A DNA stretch of 8,022 nucleotides from Clostridia bacterium (GTDB taxonomy: Bacteria; Bacillota; Clostridia; Oscillospirales; Acutalibacteraceae), in NCBI GenBank assembly GCA_030536195.1, contig JAUNQL010000043.1:1-8022 (forward strand). The letters run 5' to 3'. Both the position numbers and the translations under genes were made by a program. Of the stretch, positions 1 to 4,890 are shown piece after piece. Each line of letters opens with the position of its first letter. Positions within the stretch are counted from its first letter, which is position 1. The notes beneath the pieces are model-generated. The model searched no databases, was not told the origin of the DNA, and saw only the letters and a list, made by a program, of their open reading frames with translations.

Positions 1-384
1 AATGAACAAATCAGTAAACTTTGACTCGCCCTTTTGAAGGTCGATATTGTACTGACAATAACATGCTCTTGTTGGACCACCGAGAATAAATGTTGCAATA
101 CCCCAGATAGCAGCGATTGTTGTAAACACTGCAATAATACCGAGAACGAAAGGTGGAAGATTTGTAACCTCTGTGATTTGATCAAGAGAAATATCTACAC
201 CAAACTTGTCACCAATTTTCTCTGCAGTACCCATCAACTTATCAAGGTCAACATCAGCTGAAAGTGTTGTTGTATCAACAGAGATACCACCAAGTAAAGC
301 AGCTACAAGTGCAGTTAAAACCGCTTCGCCCCAGTGACCGGATAACTTTTCACGAGCTATTGCTCGATACTCTTTTGCTTTCAT
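1..384 (-). CDS. DUF975 family integral membrane protein, 3' end cut by window edge
   Basis: The first 128 residues are visible, and the reading frame is open to the left edge. The N-terminus (MKAKEYRAIAREKLSGHWGE) is an amphipathic, basic stretch leading straight into a hydrophobic span at about residues 20-35. This is the typical opening of DUF975 proteins. A soluble acidic loop follows (about 36-75), then a second long hydrophobic span (about 78-102) ending in GGPTRACYCQYNIDLQKGE and a DLF motif; DUF975 members usually show a similar G-P...Y...L.RGE...DLF pattern here. The ATG at 384 is preceded by AAGGAGG (391-397). That ribosome binding site contains the stop codon of the upstream yfbR-like gene, so the two are probably co-transcribed and translationally coupled. 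The family has no established biochemical role that I know of; location in the cytoplasmic membrane is inferred from the spans. Family assignment is from recalled motif resemblance, not a search. Confidence 0.8.
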   Translation of the reverse strand, partial: MKAKEYRAIAREKLSGHWGEAVLTALVAALLGGISVDTTTLSADVDLDKLMGTAEKIGDKFGVDISLDQITEVTNLPPFVLGIIAVFTTIAAIWGIATFILGGPTRACYCQYNIDLQKGESKFTDLFI

Positions 385-395
385 ATTTATCCTCC

Positions 396-977
396 TTATC
401 TGAGCTGGTCTAGCGTCAACTCATAGCTTGGGAGAAATTCCTTGAGGAATATCTCCGCAGCTTCACAATTCAACTTGTGAAGCGATGCCTCAGTTGCCTC
501 TAGTGCCTTATCAAATTCCTTGTTTCCTGCCTTGCGCTCCTCAATGCACTTTATAAGTGCACTGATTTTATCGGCAGCCTTGTTCAGTTTCCAGAGTTCT
601 TCGTCCTCTTTTGCAGGCAAAAGAAGATCCTTGTACTCTGGGCGCAAGTCCTCTGGAAGCATCTCAAGCAACTTGCCAGTCGCTGCTTCCTCGACCTTTT
701 TATACGCACCAGTGATCTCTGGACTGTAGTATTTTACAGGAGTTGGCATGTCCCCTGTAAGTATTTCCGATGTGTCATGAAAAAGACCAATCAAAGCGAC
801 TTTCTCCGCATCGTAATTCGTGCCAAGTCGCTTGTTGCTGATAACCGCAAGTGCGTGCGCAATTACAGCAACTTCATACGAATGCTGAGTCAATGACTCC
901 TCTTCGGTATTCCTCATGAGAGCCCATCGGTCGATGTATTTCATTCTTGAAATGAATGCATAAAAATCGTTCGACAA
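396..977 (-). CDS. yfbR: YfbR-like HD-domain 5'-deoxynucleotidase
   Basis: This 193-residue protein matches the length and motif order of E. coli YfbR (199 aa), a cytosolic metal-dependent phosphohydrolase that removes phosphate from deoxyribonucleoside 5'-monophosphates. The metal-binding HD-domain residues are all present: H32, the H67-D68 pair and D136 (in AADKISA). The segments RWALMRN (17-23) and TGDMPTPVKY (74-83) are near-identical to YfbR. They include R17-W18, which correspond to the YfbR residues that select for deoxyribose, and E71 and D76 of the active site. The C-terminal FLPSYELTLDQL also fits the family. The start is TTG at 977, preceded by AGGAGGG (985-991) at 7 nt spacing; no better in-frame start is evident. 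The stop overlaps the ribosome binding site of the DUF975 gene. A strong hairpin (1002-1028) lies only 10 nt upstream of the ribosome binding site. The expected role is dNMP turnover and nucleotide-pool balance; substrate specificity here is inferred from conserved residues. Confidence 0.9.
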   Translation of the reverse strand: MSNDFYAFISRMKYIDRWALMRNTEEESLTQHSYEVAVIAHALAVISNKRLGTNYDAEKVALIGLFHDTSEILTGDMPTPVKYYSPEITGAYKKVEEAATGKLLEMLPEDLRPEYKDLLLPAKEDEELWKLNKAADKISALIKCIEERKAGNKEFDKALEATEASLHKLNCEAAEIFLKEFLPSYELTLDQLR

Positions 978-984
978 AATAAAA

Positions 985-991
985 CCCTCCT
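985..991 (-). promoter_or_regulatory. Ribosome binding site of the yfbR-like gene
   Basis: On the minus strand the sequence is AGGAGGG, 7 nt upstream of the TTG codon at 977. Its quality and spacing are what decide the TTG start. It sits just downstream of the hairpin at 1002-1028, with a CCCCT run immediately before it. Confidence 0.8.
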
Positions 992-1001
992 AGGGGAAAT
1001 A

Positions 1002-1028
1002 AAGCCCGCTTGGAATCCAAGCGGGCTT
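1002..1028 (-). terminator. Intercistronic hairpin, terminator or attenuator
   Basis: A perfect 12-bp inverted repeat (AAGCCCGCTTGG and CCAAGCGGGCTT) with a 3-nt loop. On the minus strand it is followed by TTTATTTCCCC, a mediocre U-tract. It lies 13 nt after the stop of the 58-residue membrane protein and 10 nt before the ribosome binding site of yfbR. It is a reasonable intrinsic terminator for the small gene. Because no room remains for a promoter between it and yfbR, it may instead be a partial terminator, or a processing or stability element inside a longer transcript. On the plus strand it has no T-run and no gene to terminate. Confidence 0.7.
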
Positions 1029-1041
1029 AGCCGTCTATTAA

Positions 1042-1218
1042 TTATTTCTTTGCCTTCTTTGGCTTGCTAGCTTTTGACATCTTCTTGCCAGCTCTGTCGT
1101 ACTGAGCAGCTCTACCTGTATAGAGAATAACAATTGCAAGCACAGCGAACAACATGCAAACAGCCATAAGGATGATTGCGATGAGAGCGATGATTCCTAT
1201 TCCGAGTGTTGTAAACAT
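1042..1218 (-). CDS. Small single-span membrane protein with lysine-rich tail (58 aa)
   Basis: I do not recognise this family. The protein has a long, almost uninterrupted hydrophobic segment at about residues 5-33, rich in Ile, Leu, Ala and Met. A short polar linker (YTGRAAQYDRAG) follows, then a strongly basic end: residues 45-58 contain eight lysines and no acidic residue. By the positive-inside rule the basic tail should face the cytoplasm, with the N-terminus outside. The ATG at 1218 is chosen because AAAGGGGA (1227-1234) lies 8 nt upstream. An in-frame extension to 1302 is possible but lacks a ribosome binding site, adds residues with no clear pattern, and would read through AT-rich promoter-like DNA. 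The gene is divergent from the FHA operon and upstream of yfbR on the same strand, separated by a hairpin. A role at the membrane is all that can be inferred. Confidence 0.65.
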   Translation of the reverse strand: MFTTLGIGIIALIAIILMAVCMLFAVLAIVILYTGRAAQYDRAGKKMSKASKPKKAKK

Positions 1219-1277
1219 ATATTTATTCCCCTTTATTAATTTACAATGGTATTTTTGTAAAGGGATTTGAAATGGTT

Positions 1278-1296
1278 TATGAACAGAATATGAACA
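1278..1296. repeat. Direct repeat TATGAACA x2, phased at 11 bp
   Basis: Two identical octamers TATGAACA at 1278-1285 and 1289-1296, separated by AGA... spacing so that their starts are 11 bp apart, about one helical turn. They sit between the divergent genes, 60 bp from one start codon and about 55 bp upstream of the other gene's -35 box. Tandem sites with this phasing are typical of OmpR/PhoB-type response regulators. A functional role is inference. Confidence 0.45.
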
Positions 1297-1350
1297 AACC
1301 ACATATTATTGTAATTTTTTTATATATTTATATCAGTATAGTTACATTTC

Positions 1351-1378
1351 TTGACTTTATATCTTAATTTGCTACAAT
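1351..1378 (+). promoter_or_regulatory. Sigma-70/SigA-type promoter of the FHA-SEDS-PBP operon
   Basis: TTGACT (1351-1356) and TACAAT (1373-1378) with a 16-bp spacer, each one mismatch from consensus. The expected transcript start is near 1385, giving a leader of about 29 nt that contains the GGAGGTGG ribosome binding site. A TTG at 1351 in the same frame as the FHA gene is part of the -35 box, not a start codon. Confidence 0.75.
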
Positions 1379-1401
1379 TTTCTTTAGTATTCTACATGAC
1401 T

Positions 1402-1409
1402 GGAGGTGG
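1402..1409 (+). promoter_or_regulatory. Ribosome binding site of the FHA gene
   Basis: GGAGGTGG, with its core 7 nt upstream of TTG 1414-1416. It decides the start: the in-frame ATG at 1396 lies upstream of this site and has no Shine-Dalgarno sequence of its own. Confidence 0.75.
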
Positions 1410-1413
1410 AATT

Positions 1414-2226
1414 TTGAACACTAATTTCATAGTTGAATTTGGGCGCTGGGTTTTGCCTATAATTGCGTTCTATGTCATCTTTGGATGTGGCATTTCTCTT
1501 GTTCGAGGTAACAAGAAAACTGGCACAATTGGATATCTCATAAATTCCGCCAATGGTGATCAGATTCCACTTGTTGGATACGAAACAGCAATCGGCCGCA
1601 GTAATGCTTGTGACATAACACTTGCATACACAACCGTCTCTCGTTTCCACGCAGTAATTACCAAGCGCAGCGGCCGCTGGCTCGTCTTTGACACGCATTC
1701 CAAAACGGGTACGTTCGTAAATGGAGAGCGTGCCGATGCCATCACCCTTCATCCATTGGAAGTCAAGAGCGGCGACACCGTCGTTTTCGGTAATGCAATA
1801 TTCACTTTCTATGACTACGACGATGTTCAACGTGCCAAGGAAGGCATTGAAGTTCCAGTGGAGGACAATCCAGCTCTATTTGAAGCGGACAGCAAGTTCT
1901 ACACCGGTGAAATCATTCTTCCTGACCACCTAAAAAACGGTTGCTCAATCAAGAACTGTATCTCTGGTGAGGACTTCAATATAGACGGCGTCGCACAAGT
2001 CCTAATAGGACGTAGTGATGAGGCTAACATCCAAATTAACTCCCCGTCAGTTTCTCGCTCACACGCACTCATTTCCCGCTCCGACACCGGTTGGATAATT
2101 GAGGATTTAGAGTCAATTGCGGGCACACTTTTAAATGGTGAGGAACTCACCGAATGTCGTGAACTTAAGGATGGCGACATCATAGAAATTTGCGGTTACA
2201 CACTGAGGTTTTCTCAAAATTCTTAA
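1414..2226 (+). CDS. Membrane-anchored protein with two FHA domains
   Basis: A 270-residue protein with one N-terminal membrane span (about residues 12-31) and two cytoplasmic forkhead-associated domains, modules that bind phosphothreonine peptides. FHA1 spans about 50-132, with G61-R62, S76-R77-x-H79 and N103-G104. FHA2 spans about 190-267, with G199-R200, S214-R215-x-H217 and N241-G242. Both domains keep the Arg, Ser, His and Asn that contact phosphothreonine or hold the fold, so both look competent to bind. A linker of about 55 residues, acidic in its first half, joins them. The start is TTG at 1414, supported by GGAGGTGG and a good promoter just upstream. The stop TAA (2224-2226) overlaps the ribosome binding site of the SEDS gene. 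The context suggests a scaffold that brings phosphorylated partners to the polymerase/transpeptidase pair, comparable to FhaA/FhaB in Actinobacteria. The partner kinase is not in the window. Confidence 0.9.
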   Translation: MNTNFIVEFGRWVLPIIAFYVIFGCGISLVRGNKKTGTIGYLINSANGDQIPLVGYETAIGRSNACDITLAYTTVSRFHAVITKRSGRWLVFDTHSKTGTFVNGERADAITLHPLEVKSGDTVVFGNAIFTFYDYDDVQRAKEGIEVPVEDNPALFEADSKFYTGEIILPDHLKNGCSIKNCISGEDFNIDGVAQVLIGRSDEANIQINSPSVSRSHALISRSDTGWIIEDLESIAGTLLNGEELTECRELKDGDIIEICGYTLRFSQNS

Positions 2227-2232
2227 AGGAGG
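2225..2232 (+). promoter_or_regulatory. Ribosome binding site of the SEDS gene
   Basis: AAAGGAGG, 7 nt upstream of the TTG start at 2240 and overlapping the last bases of the FHA stop codon. This supports both the TTG start and translational coupling between the two genes. Confidence 0.8.
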
Positions 2233-2239
2233 ATAAGCC

Positions 2240-3460
2240 TTGAACGGACCTAGATGGTTTCCTACAATGCTCCTGATTTCAATCTTTCAGGTCATAACCT
2301 TCTATCAAGTCATTGTTGCAAAAGATGGCACTGTTAACACAGCTGTTGCTGTTGTGTTTGTTATCTTCACTGCAATTGAATGGCTTTGGGCCGTTATATC
2401 CACAATCATCCTTAGCAAGTCCTCCCTGGCACTTGAGTGCATCGCATTTTTTCTTACAGGAATAAGCCTTGTAATAACAGCTACAAGCGGCACAGGTCTT
2501 TTGATTAAGCAATTTGCAGCATTTGTTATTGGCTTTGGTTGCTACATTGGTCTCCTCTACATCGTTCAAAATGTTGAGCGTGCGGAAAAATTCCGTAAGC
2601 CAATGGCGATTGCATCAATTGCTCTACTCGTAATAACGTTGATACTTGCTAAAAATATCAACGGTGCCTATAACTGGCTTGTTATAGGCGGTATCTCAAT
2701 TCAGACATCTGAGCTTGTTAAGGTGGCTTTCATCTTTGTAGGTGCTGCCACACTTGAAAAGCTTCAATCTAGCCGTAGCCTTACTCAGTACGTAATTTTT
2801 GCCGTTATCTGTATCGGTTTACTCTTCCTCATGCGCGATCTCGGTACAGCTTTGATATTCTTCTTTACATTCGTAGTTCTCGCATTCATGCGCTCTGGCG
2901 ACGTGCGTACAATCCTCTTCCTCATCCTTGGCGCTGCAATGCTCGCCGGACTTATTGTACTTATGCGTTCGGACTACATCATGAGACGTTTTGCAACATA
3001 TCGTCATGTTTGGGAATTTGCCGATGGCAAGGGCTACCAACAGACGAGAGTTTTGACATATTCTGTAAGTGGCGGCTTCCTAGGCCTTGGCATAGGCAAT
3101 GGCCACTTACGTGATATCTTTGCCGCAACAGAGGACTTGGTGTTCGGCGTCCTCTGCGAGGAATGGGGCATGCTCATCGCATTCCTCGTTGCTTGGGCAT
3201 TTATCTTTATCTTCATCCACAGTATTCGCTGCGCCAAGGGTGCGCGCAGCGCCTTTTACTCAATCTCAAGTTGCGCTGCCGGCGGACTTCTTCTCTTCCA
3301 GGCAGCACTCAATATCTTCGGCGTCACCGACTTCTTACCATTGACCGGCGTTACACTGCCGTTCATAAGTCGTGGCGGATCCAGTACGATTTCGTGCTGG
3401 GCGCTCCTCGCCTTTATCAAGGCCGCCGACAACAGAACATGGGCGGGAGGTAAGCGATGA
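2240..3460 (+). CDS. SEDS-family peptidoglycan glycosyltransferase (FtsW/RodA/SpoVE type)
   Basis: A 406-residue polytopic membrane protein, about ten spans, of the SEDS family, which polymerises glycan strands from lipid II outside the cytoplasmic membrane. Family signatures in order: NGAYNWLVIGG and QTSELVKV (141-162), RDLGTA (199-204), the large external loop with GKGYQQ (263-268) and SGG..GLGIGNG (277-288), EEWG (307-310), and the C-terminal PLTGVTLPFISRGGSS (367-382). Length is normal. The RDLGTA form and the gene order recall actinobacterial RodA more than FtsW, but I leave the symbol empty because RodA, FtsW and SpoVE cannot be told apart safely here. The usual Asp-Pro ahead of GYQ is replaced by D262-Gly, two residues closer to GYQ. 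The start is TTG at 2240. The end overlaps the PBP start by ATGA, so the two products are made together, as expected for a cognate SEDS/class B PBP pair. Confidence 0.93.
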   Translation: MNGPRWFPTMLLISIFQVITFYQVIVAKDGTVNTAVAVVFVIFTAIEWLWAVISTIILSKSSLALECIAFFLTGISLVITATSGTGLLIKQFAAFVIGFGCYIGLLYIVQNVERAEKFRKPMAIASIALLVITLILAKNINGAYNWLVIGGISIQTSELVKVAFIFVGAATLEKLQSSRSLTQYVIFAVICIGLLFLMRDLGTALIFFFTFVVLAFMRSGDVRTILFLILGAAMLAGLIVLMRSDYIMRRFATYRHVWEFADGKGYQQTRVLTYSVSGGFLGLGIGNGHLRDIFAATEDLVFGVLCEEWGMLIAFLVAWAFIFIFIHSIRCAKGARSAFYSISSCAAGGLLLFQAALNIFGVTDFLPLTGVTLPFISRGGSSTISCWALLAFIKAADNRTWAGGKR

Positions 3461-4845
3461 ATAGGATATTTAAACGTTCTTACATAATGTACGTCTTCGC
3501 CTTTGCCTTCCTTATCGGACTGATGATTCTCTTCTTTACAATGGAAGTAAACTCAGGCAAGTGGGTAGTTAAGGACTACAACAAGCACCTCTATTCGGAA
3601 GGCGAACTCTTAACTGCCGGTAAGATTACAGACCGCATGGGTACAGTCCTTGCCGAAACAGTAGACGGCGAGCGTAAGTTCAACGATGATCAAAAAGTAC
3701 GTGAGGCAACGCTCCACGTAGTAGGTGACACAGCCGGCTTCATTGCAACCGGTGTTCACTCATCAATGAAATCTGACCTTACTGGATACAGCATGATAAA
3801 CGGTGTATACAACCTAAAGAAAAACGGCACCGGTAATGACATCCAGCTTTCAATCGATTCTCGCCTCTGCGTTGCTGCAATGGAGGCACTTGGTAACTAT
3901 CAAGGCACCATCGGTGTATACAACTACAAAACTGGCGAGATACTCTGTGCTGTTTCCCTTCCAACTTATGATGTCTACAACAAGCCAAAGGATATTGCAA
4001 CTGACACAACAGATAAGTACGAGGGAATATATATGAACCGCTACTTCAGCGGCCTCTATACTCCAGGCTCAACTTTCAAGATTGTCACAGCTTGCTGTGC
4101 CCTTGAAAACATGACTGACATCAACAATCGTACTTTTACCTGTAACGGTGCGTGGGTAAACGCAGTAGGTAACAAGGTTACCTGCAACGGCGTCCACGGC
4201 ACACTCAACTTTGAACAGGCTCTTCAGCATTCCTGCAACACAGCATTTGCAAGCCTTGCTGCCGAACTCGGCAACGATGCAATGCAAAAAACCGCTGAGG
4301 AATGTGGCTTCAATCGCACGTTCAAAGTTGACAACATCACCTTGGCAAAGAGCCGATATGATGTTACAAAAGCGTATGATATTGACAGGGCTTGGTCAGG
4401 CATTGGTCAGTACACAACACTCATCAATCCTTGTCATGCGACTATGATGGTTGGTGCAATTGCCAACCGTACAGGCTACACTCCACAAGCAACTCTCATC
4501 AAAAATGCCAACACTGGTAACGAGAGTTTCATGGGCTCTGTCCAAGCCAAGAAACTCGACAAGATGCTTCGCTCCAATGTCGAGAACTACTATGGCGACA
4601 ATCGCTTCCCTAACCTCGTTATGTGTGGCAAGACAGGTACTGCTGAAGTATCAAACGATAAACCACATACGTGGTTCCTCGGCTACTCTCAGCGCTCTGA
4701 CCTTCCTCTTGCCATCGTCGTTGTCTGCGAGAACAGTGGTGGCTACGGCATTGACCTTGCGATCCCAATCGCAAACAAGGTCATGCAGAAAGCCTACGAA
4801 CTCTACGTTCTCGCCTATGCCGACCTCGGCAACGAATCAAACTAA
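3457..4845 (+). CDS. Class B penicillin-binding protein transpeptidase, short PbpA-like
   Basis: A 462-residue D,D-transpeptidase that cross-links peptidoglycan outside the membrane. An N-terminal anchor spans about residues 8-28. A short non-catalytic segment contains ITDRMGTVLAET (57-68), the usual class B start of the periplasmic domain. The penicillin-binding domain follows, with S205-T-F-K208 (active-site serine, in PGSTFK), S259-C-N261 and K392-T-G394. All three motifs are intact. It is shorter than most class B PBPs (often 580-750 aa), has no PASTA repeats, and resembles in size and layout the actinobacterial PbpA that pairs with RodA. The external region has about eleven cysteines; C229 and C243 flank a loop before VHG and could form a disulfide. 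The ATG at 3457 overlaps the SEDS stop (ATGA), with GGGAGGT (3445-3451) upstream. It is the last gene of the operon, closed by the hairpin at 4851-4879. Confidence 0.93.
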   Translation: MNRIFKRSYIMYVFAFAFLIGLMILFFTMEVNSGKWVVKDYNKHLYSEGELLTAGKITDRMGTVLAETVDGERKFNDDQKVREATLHVVGDTAGFIATGVHSSMKSDLTGYSMINGVYNLKKNGTGNDIQLSIDSRLCVAAMEALGNYQGTIGVYNYKTGEILCAVSLPTYDVYNKPKDIATDTTDKYEGIYMNRYFSGLYTPGSTFKIVTACCALENMTDINNRTFTCNGAWVNAVGNKVTCNGVHGTLNFEQALQHSCNTAFASLAAELGNDAMQKTAEECGFNRTFKVDNITLAKSRYDVTKAYDIDRAWSGIGQYTTLINPCHATMMVGAIANRTGYTPQATLIKNANTGNESFMGSVQAKKLDKMLRSNVENYYGDNRFPNLVMCGKTGTAEVSNDKPHTWFLGYSQRSDLPLAIVVVCENSGGYGIDLAIPIANKVMQKAYELYVLAYADLGNESN

Positions 4846-4850
4846 AAAAC

Positions 4851-4879
4851 AACCCGCCGAAGGATACCCTCGGCGGGTT
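4851..4879. terminator. Bidirectional intrinsic terminator between convergent genes
   Basis: The arms AACCCGCCGA (4851-4860) and TCGGCGGGTT (4870-4879) pair perfectly, and the stem extends inward by GG/CC past one mismatch. On the plus strand it is followed by TTATTAT after the GGGTTT, ending the PBP transcript. On the minus strand it is followed by GTTTTTTAG, ending the oxidoreductase transcript, whose stop codon is at 4891. The two genes converge on it with only 45 bp between them. Confidence 0.88.
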
Positions 4880-4890
4880 TTATTATGCTA

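Larger units (their letters stand above)
1219..1413. promoter_or_regulatory. AT-rich divergent intergenic region
   Basis: About 195 bp, very AT-rich, between the start of the 58-residue protein gene (minus) and the FHA gene (plus). It contains a near-consensus plus-strand promoter (1351-1378). It also contains two direct repeats TATGAACA at 1278-1285 and 1289-1296, flanked by the inverted pair TGGTTT (1273-1278) and AAACCA (1296-1301). A second inverted pair is TTTACA (1240-1245) with TGTAAA (1256-1261). On the minus strand I see no promoter that is both well matched and well placed: a TTTACA box exists at 1256-1261, but its -10 would fall onto the ribosome binding site. Confidence 0.6.

Noticed and set aside
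34..261. Open frame of 75 codons on the plus strand
   Set aside because: It lies antisense to the well-supported DUF975 gene, is cysteine- and asparagine-rich in a way typical of shadow frames, and has no ribosome binding site.
520..729. Plus-strand open frame, serine-rich
   Set aside because: It is the reverse complement of the yfbR-like gene, whose catalytic residues are all present on the other strand.
1219..1302. Upstream extension of the 58-residue protein to 86 residues
   Set aside because: The added part has no ribosome binding site, precedes an excellent site for the inner ATG, and crosses the repeat-containing intergenic DNA.
1351..1413. Upstream extension of the FHA protein (TTG at 1351 or ATG at 1396)
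   Set aside because: The TTG at 1351 is the -35 box of the promoter, and the ATG at 1396 has no Shine-Dalgarno site and precedes the good one at 1402-1409. Transcription from the promoter would start around 1385.
1899..2183. Minus-strand open frames inside the FHA, SEDS and PBP genes
   Set aside because: Several long antisense frames exist, but all overlap genes with intact family motifs and none shows a start site or recognisable domain.
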